A stretch of DNA of 64,000 nucleotides from Melampsora larici-populina 98AG31 (GCF_000204055.1 NW_006768776.1:445392-509391), one strand, 5' to 3'; positions 22,182 to 34,096 are shown, numbered from the stretch's first letter. Notes: generated by a model from the sequence alone, not told the origin. Translations and numbers: made by a program.

Positions 22182-22997
22182 CACTACACAAAATGTAATC
22201 TTTACCGGGCGGTAAAGAAAACTAGTGACGTAGAAAAATCCTGAGGCAACAGGAAGAGAGCTAAAAATCTGAAAAAATATGCACCTTGCTCCTAGATGTT
22301 GGGGCGTCATGATGAGTATTTTTTTGTATTTTACACACAGATATTGGTTAATGTACTAACAATAAAGGCTGAGAATCATCAAAAACCCACCTGTAACAAT
22401 ACCTGAAATTTGGCCCATGGTTTGAAGACAGGATTTTGAAATCTTCAAACATCAATAACTTTTGCAGTTCTGAATCAAATCACTCAATTTTAAGTTCATC
22501 AAAAAGGTGAGTCTTTCCTCTACATTTATCATTCAGACATTAAATCTTTAGCCGGTCTGCAAAAGATCCTACAGAGCGTTTTGTTCCAAACTGTTTGAAC
22601 ATAGGTAGAGAGTTTAAATTACCAGATAACACCCTACTACCTTTATAAAGTGTAAAGAAGAATTGTTAAGCTTTTGAATGAACCAATAATCAAGTTATTT
22701 GGAGCAAAATTGCAAAAGTTATTGAAGTTTTTAGACCACAAAATATTTGTCTTCATAATCATGACACAAATTTCAGGTACTGTTACAGGTGGGTTGTTGA
22801 TGATTTTCAGCCTTTATTGTTAGTACATTAACCAATTTCTGTGTGTAAAATTAAAAAAAAAACTCATCATGACGCCCCAACACCTAGGAACAAGGTGCAT
22901 ATTTTTTCAGATTTTTAGCTCTCTCCCTGTTGCCTCAGGAGTTTTCTACGTCAGTAGTTTTCTTTACCGCCCGGTAAAGATTACAATTTTTGTAGTG
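22182..22997 (+). mobile_element. CACTA-type long-TIR foldback element (816 bp)
   Basis: Starts CACTACACAAAATGTAATC and ends with its complement ...TTGTAGTG. The inverted arms extend for more than 200 bp (TTTACCGGGCGGTAAAGAAA internal palindrome; GTTAGTACATTAACCA on the right). The TSD is TAT (22179-22181, 22998-23000). Non-coding. The CACTA terminus and 3-bp TSD are the signature of the CACTA (CMC/En-Spm) superfamily, so this is likely a MITE moved by an absent transposase. Confidence 0.88.
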
Positions 22998-23065
22998 TAT
23001 GAAAAGGGTGGATTTGAAACTCAAAAATCACTTTCAAATTCATAAAAAGTGCTATTTTCAATCAT

Positions 23066-23262
23066 ACAACCAACACGCAAACCCCGCCACTGTAAACTGG
23101 GCCAGCGCAGCGGTGGCGCGGGGGTCGCGCCGCTGCCTGAGTCTGACAAAATTTCACTGGGGTGATAGCGCTTTGCTCTGCGGTTTTCACTGTGGTACGC
23201 CCCGCCGCTGGCCAATTGAGGGAACCCCAGTGCAAACCCTGGGTCGCAGTGAGCCTTGATCG
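23066..23262. repeat. GC-rich island, copy 1
   Basis: A sharply GC-rich block in AT-rich DNA, starting CAACACGCAAACCCCGCCAC. The same 20 bases occur reversed at the edge of the GC-rich block 30218-30412. Both contain GC-box-like palindromic runs. It may be a short GC-rich MITE or SINE-like element. Confidence 0.5.
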
Positions 23263-23657
23263 CTTTTTGGGTGTTTGATCCAGCCTTCCGGCCACCCATT
23301 TCAACCAGACTCACTCTCTGCTTCTTGAATTGAAACACAGTCACAATGAGGCAACACAGGATAGACACATGTACAAGTTAAGCTTAATGTTTATGAGCTT
23401 GGTGTGCTAACTAATTCCAAATCATGGACAGTCGGTCTCCATTATGACTAAATATCCTGATCAAGGATCAAAGCTAGCTTAATTAATTGTTTTAAGTTGG
23501 AGCTTGTATACACAGTAAGTTGAACAATTCCATGCAACCAAACAGTTTAGCCATTCAAAATTCTCACTTTTCATAGGAATCATTAACTAATTATGTGTCA
23601 TTTTGATTGATTTTAGCAAGTGGTTAACACATCAAAATTGGGATATTTATGCATCCA
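23263..23657. other. stretch without a supportable gene
   Basis: AT-rich left flank of the Ngaro element at 23658. No coding or repeat structure was recognised. Confidence 0.45.
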
Positions 23658-23797
23658 AAATGAGATCAAGAAAAACTTACTAAAATACTTAGTAAAAAAC
23701 ACTGAAGCAGTGAGATGCAATGTTTGGGTGAAAATCCTAGGCTAAGTGCCTAGGGTTAATAAAATTTCTTGAACAATGATAACACAACCAAAACCCT
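23658..23797 (-). repeat. Ngaro-1 split repeat B2
   Basis: Near-identical to 24244-24382 (GAGATCAAGAAAAACTTAC... CCTAGGCTAAGTGCCTAGG... TGATAACACAACC). It forms the 3' terminus of the element in its own orientation. A 215-bp unique segment separates it from A2. Confidence 0.85.
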
Positions 23798-24012
23798 ACA
23801 GGGTGGCTAGCGGCCAAATGAACAATGTAGACTAAGATAGACTAAGACCAGAAAAAACTCGCAAACAAACGAAAAAATATGAAAAATATCCCACAAAATG
23901 AAATAGCACCAACAAAAATCACTAAAAGAAACTGAATAAAGTAACATAAATCAAAATAAAATAAAAAAATGAAAAATAAACAATAAAAAGAAGGGGAAAT
24001 ATGGGAGGGTAG

Positions 24013-24242
24013 GACGCAAAAAAGAATACACACCCAATGAGATGATAACTCGAAACGATGAGAATCGACAAATGTGAACGCAATGGGAGAAATCGGTAAA
24101 GACGTAAAGACCTATGACATCATCAAAAGATGAGTGGTGAAATAGGTAATGGAAAGTCCGACCCATCAGTGTCCTGACATATGTAAACGTAGTTCCGATT
24201 ATCTCTCATTCCAGTCCATTAGTAACGAGTTACCAACATCAA
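24013..24242 (-). repeat. Ngaro-1 split repeat A2
   Basis: 230 bp matching 29498-29727 (CCAATGAGATGATAACTCG... GGAGAAATCGGTAAAGACG... ACGAGTTACCAACATCAA). It abuts B1 directly. Confidence 0.88.
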
Positions 24243-24243
24243 G

Positions 24244-24382
24244 AAATGAGATCAAGAAAAACTTACTAAAATACTCAGTAAAAAACACTGAAGCAGTAAG
24301 ATGCGATGTTTGGGTGTAAATCCTAGGCTAAGTGCCTAGGGTTAATAAAATTTCTTGACCAATGATAACACAACCAACACCC
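24244..24382 (-). repeat. Ngaro-1 split repeat B1
   Basis: Internal copy of B, adjacent to A2 and following the recombinase gene. The B1/A2 junction (CATCAAGAAATGAG) is where the circular intermediate is expected to be joined. Confidence 0.85.
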
Positions 24383-24697
24383 TCTCCGACACGCCTATGA
24401 AAACAGGGTAGCAAAAGAGTGGTGAAGAAAGGAGAGGAAAAAAATTATCAAGGAAGCAAAACAATCAAATTAGCTTCATGTCATCATCATCAAACATCAC
24501 CCAAACCAGGCTAAATGCCATAAATAACGCAAAACAAGGCTTAGGAAGCCATTAACCGAAAAAATAGGCATATATAAAAAGTCATTAACAAAATCAATAC
24601 CAAAGGCTAAAAGGCCATGAACCGTGGTATCAATTATAAAGGAGGCATTAAAGCCATTAACCAAGAAAAAACAAAACCACTATCAAAGCTCACTTTT

Positions 24698-25706
24698 TTA
24701 AGAAAAGGAAACTTTTGCTCCGGCGTGCAAAGAATGACCGATAATATTGTTTTTATTACCCGGCAACCGTAACACAACGTGAGCTTGGACATAAATCAAA
24801 AAAGCATTGGATGACCAACAACCGGCACTCTTGATGTCGTCCATTGAATAACCAGCTTGAGCCAATGCTGTTGCGCCACCGGAATGTAAAGAGTGACCGG
24901 AAAAAGATTTGTTGAAAAAAGTATGGAACCAGGATAAAAACCATGAGCGGGATGGCTGAAACCCATTTGAAGTGACAAACAAAGGACTTGATGAAATGAA
25001 ATTCGTATCTTGGACTCGAAGGTAAGATTTTAAAATCTTGATCGGACAGGCGGAAGTGTTTTCCAAATTTCCGACAATGACTTCCATGCCTAAAAATTTT
25101 GAATTGTTTTTTGAATACAGAAGATGATATCTAGCAAAGTTTTTACAATCTGAAAACTTGAAAGATACCCCAAGAATGGTTTTTCTTGCATCAAAAAGAT
25201 TATCAGAATCAGGAATAGTTAGTTCTCCTAGCCTATGCAGACCAGCAAAACCCAAGCTCAACATGGCTAAGAGTAATTTTTCGTCAAAAGAAGAGGAAGA
25301 TTTAGATACAACACTTTCAACTTGTTCCACCGTAAGAGGGTTCTTCCTAACGACCGGGTCTGAAAATTCCATCAAACAATGCTTCATAACTTTTCTAACT
25401 TCTGGATGTCTTGTTTCACAAATGATTGTCGGAAAGTTTAAAATAAAGATATGACCAATACCAACTAAGTAAGCCTGAACTGAACGGGGTGAAATCTTGC
25501 GGCACGTGTATGAAACCTAATCAGATAAATTTAACGTTTGGGATAAAAGGTTGATGAAATTGAAGACAAAATCTTGAAAAGCTCCTAAAACCGCATTTGT
25601 ATTTGATTAATGAAGACTTGCAAACTGTTTCTTGTTTATCTTGAATTGATAAAGCACAAATTTCTTCAATCATAATATTTTGTAAAGCACCATTCTTTTT
25701 GATCAA
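24698..25706 (-). pseudogene. Ngaro-1 tyrosine recombinase
   Basis: The 230-residue open part (25387-24698) has the tyrosine recombinase pattern: first Arg in LHRLGEL, HSLHSGGATALA at the HxxR position (the Arg is His here) and GCWSSNAFLIYVQ with the C-terminal Tyr. The N-terminal core-binding part continues upstream to 25706 in shifted frames. It would integrate the circular cDNA. The frameshift and the altered second Arg indicate loss of function. Confidence 0.75.
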
Positions 25707-25714
25707 TCACCCCA

Positions 25715-27530
25715 TCATTGAGAAGAGGAATTAAAAACAGCTAAATTAGAATCTTTTCCACCCAAAGATAAAGATGGATTAATATTAAAATAAGAAACGG
25801 AAACCCCTTCAATTGCTTTACAGAGCTTATCTGAGTCCTCTGATGAAAGAATTGAATTTTGTCTGGAAAGATTATTGGCCTTCTTATTGAAATTTTTTGA
25901 AATGTGCATGACTCTTATGTCAGCCTTCGCGTTTATCAATTCACTGACACAATGTTGAAATAAAGGCCTGACGATCTTATTAGGGCAGTGAGAGCTGAAC
26001 AGGTCAAAAACTAAATGAGAATCCGTATAAATAAAGATCTTCTTGACACCGTTACTAATTCCAATGTCTACCGCTGAAACCACACCCAAAAACTTTGCCC
26101 AGAAGATATTGCGATTGGGTGGTGGTAAGACAAAATAACGTCCTAATTGTGGACCAGGTTCCCAAATCCCAAACCCCGTCATGCAAGCATCAGTAAAAAA
26201 GACACTGTCAGCTTTGTGAAGTCCCCAACGAATAGATTTTAGAACTTGAACTTCATCTGCATTACTGAAATAATCAATCAACCATTGCAAATCATGTTGA
26301 TTTTCTTTGTTTAAAGGAATGTGAAGGCGTTTAACAAATTTATCACTTGTTTTCTTGCAGAGACTTTGCAGCGCAAATCGACCCCAAGGCATTGAATTAC
26401 AAGCCCAAGATGCTGATCCTAAAATTTGGTGCCACTCTTTTAAAGTGTGTGTAGGAGAGCTGACAAATCACGTAATTGCCAAATCAATTTGTCCTTCTTA
26501 CTTGGTTCCAAATACATCAGCATTTTCTCTGAATCAACCACATGTGCAATAATCTCAATAACTGTACCATGCATTTGCTTTTTCCAAACCCAAGGAATAC
26601 CTAAAATGTTGAATAAATTCAAAAATTTTGCTTGAGGTAAAGGAATCCAATGGTCCTTGAAAGTTACGAAATTCTTTGCTGAACAGACTGCCCAGACATC
26701 ATCCATCATATTATTCATATATTTAATGTCAAATACAAATTCCGCAATCCAAAGAACTAACGAAAACACTCCACACCAAATGTACGGAGATACTGAAGAA
26801 ACAAAGATTAGCTTATGATCAACTCTATGCTTGTCTTTGATCTTTAAAACCTGACGCATTTGATATTGAAAATGCAAAGGAATAATTCAAAAAGCTGATT
26901 TGACATCAGATTCAAATAAGATTACATCACCAAATTCTTGTTTCATTTGAATTAGGTAAGGGATAAAGTTCTTGAGGGTATTGTAAGTTGGAGTGATATC
27001 CCGTTTATTGATCAACTGATTTGGAGGAGGATTTCCGGCGCGAAGGTCATTTTCTTTGAATCCTTCTTTGACACCATAAGTAGAGGTATAACTTTCATCC
27101 CTTCCAAAAGAAATGTGAATTCATCCAAGTATCTTCCTTTGTCAATTTCTTCTTGACATTGTTCTTCTAAAAGCTTCTGATTAGCTTCACTCCAAATATA
27201 GTTGGGAATTTCTACAATTTTTCATGTGGGTAAAGAAGAACAAGGCCAAAATCCCACCCGTAACCCTTTAAGAACTGAAATTACAAAAGGTTTATTAGGA
27301 TGTCGCTCCAATAATGTTTCCATCTTGTTGACATCAATGGGTGTAATGATTTTGAATAGGTGTGAATATTGTTTTAGGGCATACTCTGCGTTGTGATCAA
27401 TTGATAAAGGAGGGGCGTCTGGAAATGGTTTGGCGTGGATACTTGACTCAATTGCTGGAGAAGATCCTGCCGTATTAACGCCATCCCAAATGTAACCTCG
27501 CAGAAATTTTTGGTTGATATCTATTCACGT
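25715..27530 (-). pseudogene. Ngaro-1 reverse transcriptase / RNase H
   Basis: From 27530 leftwards: HPNKPFVISVLKGLRVGFWP, an RT palm with LFESDVKSAF and MMDDVWAV (DD motif), then RNase H with FFTDACMTGFGIW, AKFLGVVSAVDIG, IYTDSHLVFDLF and ISKNFNKKANNLSR. In-frame TGA codons occur at 27222-27224 and 26887-26889; the latter replaces the expected Arg after KSAF. A frameshift lies near 26462. Damage of this type is consistent with C-to-T decay of CGA codons. Confidence 0.8.
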
Positions 27531-27814
27531 AAAATCAACATCATCAATTATAATATCACTACCCGAAACCCTAAAAAATATATTTACTCAGATGTCAGTT
27601 TCATTAAAAAATGATTCAAGACATCCAAAACACAGATAAACTGTAAAAATGAAGTAAAAATGGAAAATAAACAAGGATCGAAATTATACCTACCCATCCG
27701 TAGATTTTATTTCGTTAGTTTCCTTACACGTGGTCTTTCCCTTGGTGCTCTTTTCTGGCGTTGCATCCTTTGACATTCTGTGAAGTACTCATATGTCAGT
27801 ATGCCAGAAAATAA

Positions 27815-29174
27815 TCATTCAAATATAAAGATTTTTATAAAACAACCAGAGGAACAAAAATAAGATTTGAAAATACCAACACATTGATGCATGCGGGGAC
27901 AGCTATTGCCCAGCTTGCAGTATCCAAGATTGTGCGCGAAGCAGAAGGTCTCTGGATCCTTAAAACCTCTTGTATCCTCGACGGGGTGAATACCTTTGTG
28001 TTTAAACAGATGATTGTAATAAAGAGGTGAATCCTTCTTATTTGCCAAATGATCTTGATTTTGATGGAATTGCCGTTGACGAGAAGAAGATTGATAAGGC
28101 TGCCGACCACTAGTAGAAGCCACCGGAGCATGAACTGGAGCGTGGTTGTCAAACGCCTTTGACATAAAATTTGTTTTGAGGTTTGACAGAGATTCGTGAT
28201 TCCAGTCAGCGAAGGATAAACTTGGTTCAATTGCAAACTCTTCCCGAAGAGCAGTGTCAAAGTTGGCAACGCAAGTCCAATCTCCTTTCGAACTTCCCGA
28301 CATGAATTGACTTTTGATGAACGTGGCATATTTGGTAAAATCTGCATAGGAACTGGGAAAAGCTTCTTGGTAAGTTTGTTGCAAAATATCGAAGTAAAAA
28401 GACCATTCTTGTAAGTCGTTAATTTTTGAAAATTGTTGTTTCTTCTGAAGCTGAAGGTCTTTGTCATTTCCAGCCACGGTGACAGCAGCGGCGTGACCTT
28501 TCTTTGATGAAATAAATTCTCCTTTGACACGTTGAAGGTCAATGTATTCGGCCATGAGAAGTTCTTTTGAAAGATTCTCAGACAAAAATTTCGGCTTGAC
28601 GAAGTCATTGAAACCTGCAATGGCTTTTGCAATGTTCGGAGCATACCCTCCAGTAGCGGCAGAAAACCTCTTAGCACTTGGGGTATAAGAGTCTTCCTTT
28701 TGATCCAGTCCCACAATTTCTCCATCTTTGATTTCTTGGAATCCGAGTCTGAAGATTTCTCGTCATCTGCATCACTTTGAACTTTTTCCCCTTTTCCTTT
28801 TTAACATGCTTCTTTGCAGCAGAAGGAGAAGAGGATTTAATTTGTGATTCGTCGATCTGGCTCTGAGCATCCAATAAGTCCCTTGCAACCTGAGCATTGT
28901 TAATCTCTTGTTGCGTAAGGATATGAATTTGTTTCTCTTTTGGAGAACCAGGTTGAGGACTATTTTGTCTACTAATAATGACGACATCATCAGGATACTT
29001 TGGATTGGATGTGATGTCAAAGATAAAAACAGGGTCTTTGTCGGAGACCACTGGGCCGGTAGGCACCACGCCTTTGTTTCTATGGACTGGATGTTTAGCT
29101 TCTTGATCCAATCCAACCAAGTTACATGCGAACGTGGACCATTGACGGTGCCAGTTGGGTGCGTTGTAAGGCAC
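27815..29174 (-). pseudogene. Ngaro-1 gag-like protein with CCCH zinc finger
   Basis: Two overlapping frames: 29174-28671 (acidic/serine-rich, KKHVKKEKGKK basic patch) and 28714-27815 (helical: GYAPNIAKAIAGFNDFVKPK, EWSFYFDILQQTYQEAFPSS). They look like one gag split by a frameshift near 28700. The C-terminal part ends with C-x7-C-x5-C-x3-H (CFAHNLGYCKLGNSCPRMH), an exact CCCH zinc-finger spacing. CCCH rather than a CCHC knuckle is notable for a nucleic-acid-binding gag. Confidence 0.72.
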
Positions 29175-29497
29175 AATTTTTGAGAATGATGTGTGGATAT
29201 CTCACATAAGGAAGTTGTTGGAACCACCCCCAGAGACATACTCATTGGTGAGTTTGGGCAACTTTTTGGTAACCAAAGCTGCAGCATCGTGGTCAAACCC
29301 ATCATCGGTCATTTATCTTTAACAATGAAATGGTTTATGAGAGAGAATGGTAAGATAGAGAGAAGGAAGCTCGAAAAGACCTCGAAAACGGTTTTTTAGT
29401 GTTGAATGAATAAACGGCTTTTTTAGAAAATTAACGGGTGAACAATCGCGAGATAAACTCAACACTTGCTTATATATTGTGGATGGATTTTTTATAA

Positions 29498-29727
29498 GAC
29501 ACAAAACAGAATACGCGCCCAATGAGATGATAACTCGAAACGATGAGAATTGACAAATGTGAACGCAATGGGAGAAATCGGTAAAGACGTAAAGACCTAT
29601 GACATCATCAAAAGATGAGTGGTGAAATAGGTGATGGAAAGTCCAACCCGTCAGTGTCCTGACATATGTAAACATAGTTCCGATTATCTCTCATTCCATT
29701 CCATTAATAACGAGTTACCAACATCAA
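29498..29727 (-). repeat. Ngaro-1 split repeat A1 (5' terminus)
   Basis: 230-bp copy of A at the 5' end of the element in its own orientation. It ends at ACATCAA, after which non-element sequence (ATCATGAATCATCC) begins. Confidence 0.88.
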
Positions 29728-29737
29728 ATCATGAATC

Positions 29738-29975
29738 ATCCAGCTTTATGGTCTTATTTAGCTATAGCTAAAGGAGAATCATTAGATAAAACGGATCTTG
29801 ATGTTTGTGAGGTCAGTCATTATGATCCTTATTGGAACATATTCATCTATCTTTATCAATTGTATCATTCCCCTTTGCATTCTAACGTTTATGTTTTTTT
29901 TTATTTGTAGCAAATGTGTCTCATTCTTTTCTACCTGGATCACAATTGGGTCAATAGGCGGTTTGTGAGGTGGTG
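29738..29975 (+). CDS. possible two-exon gene fragment beside Ngaro-1
   Basis: An ATG just outside the Ngaro border opens ALWSYLAIAKGESLDKTDLD. It is followed by a GTCAGT donor and a TTTGTAG acceptor, and the frame resumes (CLILFYLDHNWVNRRF) to a stop. It is very short and unrecognised. It could be the remnant of a gene cut by the retroelement. Confidence 0.25.
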
Positions 29976-30217
29976 AGAAGTACAGAACAGCAGATAGATG
30001 ATTCTTGATGATTCTCTTGTCAATGTTGGCCTTCAATACTTGAGGATGAATGTCCTACATGGGTCATAGAAATGGATATGTCATTTCCCCAATAAGATAC
30101 TCTTTGTGAACAATTTGATAGTGTATTTACAATGTATGGAGTTCCGTCTCATTTTATTTTGATTGATATTTGAATTAGTTTTTGTTCTTGTTGGGTTATC
30201 CAAGGCTTAATTTGCCT
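29976..30217. other. stretch without a supportable gene
   Basis: AT-rich; nothing recognised. Confidence 0.4.
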
Positions 30218-30412
30218 GCTAACAGGGGGGACAGCGGCGCGCTGCGCCCCATTAGAGCGCGCCACTGTCTCAGGGCAATTTCCTTGCACTGCGATAGCAC
30301 TGCGGTGAGGCTAAGTAGCCACTGCAATAAACCTCAGCGCTGTCTCAGTTGACCAAAAATGTGGCCCGCTGTGGCGGGGTTTGCGTGTTGATACAACTTT
30401 GATTTTAGGGTA
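30218..30412. repeat. GC-rich island, copy 2
   Basis: A GC-rich block bounded on the right by the reverse complement of CAACACGCAAACCCCGCCAC, the sequence that opens 23066-23262. The interior is divergent. It contains GCGCGC runs and imperfect palindromes. Confidence 0.5.
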
Positions 30413-31059
30413 CCACAGCATATTTTTAGACTAGAAATGAGTCAGGGAGGGTTATGTTTTTGCATATGAACATGAAAAATCAATTATAAACCATATACAA
30501 CATCATTAGTGGTAATATCAGGTGGTAAACTGGGTAAATTCAATTTTGAGTATTTTCACATAAAATCAAACTTCATTTTAAGGGTACAACCAATAGAGTT
30601 AGATTTTGGATTGGCAGAGGAAAGTTGTAGAGCAAAAGCAGAATATTTTTTCTGTCTATTCAGAATTTTTATACACTCCCTATTTCTTATCCTTTGTCAG
30701 GTTTTAAGGGTAAATTGGCGGATTTTGCAGTTTTTGTGGTAAACAGCTCAGTTTTAATCATAAATGTGTGCTTAAAAATTTGTTAATGACAAATGTGGGT
30801 GCGTTGAAGATGTTTATCAATTTTAATTTGGGGGCTGGTCAATGATTTGTGTGTGAAAAAGTTGTTTGAAGGTAGATTTTGAGTTTGAGGGGTGTCTTTG
30901 TCCCACTTTCTTTTTTTGTGTGCTTTTGATTTTTTATATATACAAGTGGGTCCTTCACTAACTTTGGTAGCCTTTTAGTTGGCCAAAATTACTGCTAGAA
31001 TTTAGAATAAAGCCTTGTATCTTTTAATTATTATCATCTGGGTAAACAACTAATGACTA
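30413..31059. other. stretch without a supportable gene
   Basis: AT-rich; a 77-codon open frame at 30509-30742 has no motif. Confidence 0.4.
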
Positions 31060-31062
31060 TAT

Positions 31063-31386
31063 TTTGACACTGTCCACTTTACACTGTATAATACGGTGTA
31101 AACCGGACTTGGTGTAAAATTCCAAATTGACCCACCCAATGTGGAATTTCACACTGGATTACTTTTTTGTAAGGCCATGCCAAATACGACGGTGTTAAAA
31201 CACCGGTGTAAAAGTGATGCATCTGGCCGTGATCTTTAATTTTCCACCGCTTTTCTTGACACCAAATCATCCAGTGTAAAAGATGTGGTGAAAAAATGTA
31301 TCACTACATTCCAAAGTTACATTTTTACACCAAAAAATCTTCACACCAAAAGATTTGGTGTAAATAGCCCGGTGCCAAAGTCAAAA
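31063..31386. repeat. cluster of GGTGTAAA motifs in both orientations, MITE-like
   Basis: About ten copies of GTGTAAA/TTTACAC-type words in 320 bp (GGTGTTAAAACACCGGTGTAAAA is one compound palindrome). The edges carry short inverted TTTGAC. The motif density resembles subterminal repeat arrays of small DNA transposons. The ends and TSD are not resolved. Confidence 0.5.
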
Positions 31387-31431
31387 ACAGGCTTGTCAAA
31401 GTTGAATTTTGCACCACTTCTCCCAATGTTT

Positions 31432-32649
31432 GAGAGCATCGGACAATTGTATATTCTCTGATAATTATCACATGATAATTATCAGCTGATAATACATGCC
31501 AATACAGCGCTTGTCTACAAACATAACAGTATTCAGCATATTATTCTACTGTGGTTGACCCAAGCCTGATTATGCTGCGTACGGGGCTTGATAGCCCCGT
31601 GCTGTCTTGACTGTGACACCTCCTGTGCATCCAGTGCATCCTCTTTTTTTAATCACTTCATGAAAGTTTTCCATGGGGGAAACACAAAAATATTCCTCAC
31701 CGACCTATATTTGCTTAGGAGCTTAAGGGAGAACCCCCATCAATCTACCCTGTCGAAGACGTTCATTTCTAGCACTCAAACAATCACAAATATGACAAAC
31801 AACTCAACAAAGCAGTTACTACTTCCTCTACCAGCCCTTCAACCAGTGCGCCAGAAGGCTCACCACCTGCTCTGTTGAATTCATGAGATGGCTTTGAGAA
31901 GCTCTAAGAGGGATGAACAATGGTTAGATCAATGCGTTTTTTTTTTCAAGAAGGTTTGATCTTGTCAAATGTTGATTATCTTTAATTTCATTTCTTTTGG
32001 TAGTTGACGACTTCATGAAGATTTTATTAGATTTTCCTCTTGATCTAGACAAATCTGTAAAGGGGGTAGTCTTGGATATTGTGTTGTAGTGTAGTTGGTT
32101 GTCATCGAGTCATTTGGGGTTTTGAAGAAATTACTTAAGCGAGGTTGAAGTAGGAAATACTATGCTATATATTGTCTCTCATATCCTCTTGATCTGAATG
32201 TGATTTTCAATGGATTTTTTTTGAGTTGATGCACTGATATAAGCAGAAAGCCAGAGATATTTGTTATAAAGGACAAGACCCACTTACCACATGGGTTTCT
32301 GAATGTATTGAAGGCAATGGGCATTAAAGCCCATTGTCCTCCGCCCAGAAAGACAATTACCATGTGCACGGTTATTTGATGCCTGGCATACATATCATTG
32401 AGACTCTTGGTTTCTTCAAGTACACACTATATGACGGCGCGAAGTACATGCAGAAGTATGCTGGTGTAAAACCATGATATGTGGGTCAGTGAAAGGTCGT
32501 GTTCGGCGCAGGCAATCACATGGCGGGCGCGGTATTAGACTTGTGGTTGGAAAGGTGTTTGCATATAAGCATGGGACCAGGGCTGTATCATGAATTTATC
32601 AGGGGCAGTGTGATAATTATCAGTGAATATACAAAAGTCAGATCTACCC
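31432..32649 (+). mobile_element. 1.2 kb non-autonomous element with KDZ-type termini
   Basis: Left end GAGAGCATCGGACAATTG, then TATATTCTCTGATAATTATC; the right end read inwards is GGGTAGATCTGACTTTTG, then TATATTCACTGATAATTATC. Both match the termini of the 8769-18734 KDZ element. Flanks are CAATGTTT (31424-31431) and CAATATTT (32650-32657), an 8-bp TSD with one mismatch. No transposase is inside. A perfect stem ACGGGGCT/AGCCCCGT lies at 31581-31600. Most likely mobilised in trans by a KDZ transposase. Confidence 0.85.
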
Positions 32650-33072
32650 CAATATTTTACACTGTTTTGTAATTGAGCTCCCAATGACCATTTTTTTGAC
32701 TACAATCAAGATAACAATGAAGCAAAAGAATGAAACAAAATAATGAAACAATGACTTATATACCCAACTACCCAAACCCAAAAAAAAAGCAAAAAAAAGA
32801 CAAAACTTCTCAACGTTTGGCCACACACTTTCTGACTGGTTTGTCAGATGAAACAGATTGACTGATCTCATCCCCAGTGGGCCTCTTCAAGCGTTGGGTT
32901 CTTGGCACTGATTGGATGGAGGACGAGGACAATGCCAGTTAGTCCAATCAAAAAGCAATCATGAATCTTATCCAATCAAAATGAGAAACTTACATGGCAT
33001 TATGTCTTCTACTGGTGTCTCACACTACACAAAATATAATATTTTCCGGGCGGACAATATAAATACTGCCAC

Positions 33073-33318
33073 TCCATGTCTAATAATCTCATTCCTCGAG
33101 AGATGACGGCTAGAGAAGGTATCAACCTCCTCTAGCTGTGTTAAGACATCATACGCTAGGTATTGATGCTGTACGCACGACTTGCTCCTGGTAATCAGGA
33201 GTGAGGCGTGCAAGCTATGGGTGTATGTAAACGCCTAGCGTTATAGGACAGCCCAGCTTGAGGTATCAAGCTAGCGCCCTACCGTTCTCCGAAGATTAGG
33301 GGTCGAGACCCTTTGAGC
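33073..33318 (-). repeat. Ngaro-2 split repeat B2
   Basis: 246 bp matching 33652-33897 (CTAATAATCTCATTCCTCGA... GGGGTCGAGACCCTTTGAGCC) with a handful of differences. It forms the 3' terminus. A 32-bp unique spacer precedes A2. Confidence 0.9.
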
Positions 33319-33350
33319 CACAGGGTGGGAGGGGTCTTATAGACAAGTGG

Positions 33351-33650
33351 GCTCAAAAAATCGAAGGAATTCGGAAATCTTCGGAAAGTGATGAGGAACA
33401 CTCAAGAGTGAAGTAAGAGATGAGCGTGGAGGGAGAAAGAGTGAATAGACTCTTGAAGACAGAGACAGCGAGATCTTGATGTGTCACGAACTTAGCTGAC
33501 CTCATCCAGGGCACAACGGTTGGCTTGAGACCGCTCAACCAACTCCTTCCGCGGATCCCAACAGGGATCAACGGGTTCCTAAAGACACTCCCGAAGAGAC
33601 TTCAAGACATGGACAAGGTTCATTCCTTGTGCCATTGTCACATCCCAGCA
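33351..33650 (-). repeat. Ngaro-2 split repeat A2
   Basis: 300 bp matching 38807-39106 (GCTCAAAAAATCGAAGGAAT... CACATCCCAGCA). It abuts B1. Confidence 0.9.
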
Positions 33651-33651
33651 A

Positions 33652-33897
33652 TCCATTTCTAATAATCTCATTCCTCGAGAGATGACGGCTAGAGAAGGTA
33701 TCAACCTCCTCTAGCCGTGTTAAGACATCATACGCTAGGTATTGATGCTGTACGCACGACTTGCTCCTGGTAATCAGGAGTGAGGCGTGCAAGCTATGGG
33801 TGTATGTAAACGCCTAGCGTTATAGGACAGCCCAGCTTGAGGTATCAAGCTAGCGCCCTATAGTTCTCCAAAGATTAGGGGTCGAGACCCTTTGAGC
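33652..33897 (-). repeat. Ngaro-2 split repeat B1
   Basis: Internal B copy between the recombinase gene and A2. The A2/B1 junction models the joint of the circular DNA intermediate. Confidence 0.9.
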
Positions 33898-34096
33898 CCA
33901 ACTCCGGGAGCGAGGTCTTGAAGAGCCAAGACCCTGCTAAAGGGTCTCAACCCCAATCTCAGAGGACTAAGCTCACGGAAAATTAAAAACACCCATAAGA
34001 ATCAGATAAGTGTAGAAAAACAAGTTCCCAGACAATCAAAACAAAGCCGTACAACGAAAAGACAACCGACGGGTAAAACATTAGTGTGGTAAAAAG

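Larger units (their letters stand above)
23658..29727 (-). mobile_element. Ngaro-type YR retrotransposon 1 (decayed, ends complete)
   Basis: About 6.07 kb read on the minus strand. Split direct repeats in the order A1 - body - B1 - A2 - B2: A1 29498-29727, B1 about 24244-24382, A2 24013-24242, B2 about 23658-23797. This A-body-B-A-B arrangement, together with gag, RT/RNase H and tyrosine recombinase and no integrase, defines Ngaro elements, which integrate via a circular intermediate without TSD. All coding regions are damaged by nonsense and frameshift changes. Confidence 0.85.

Noticed and set aside
33200..33320. tRNA-like look of GGGGTCGAGACCC in the Ngaro-2 B repeats
   Set aside because: No cloverleaf can be drawn. 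It is duplicated as part of the split direct repeats, and no anticodon arm is present.
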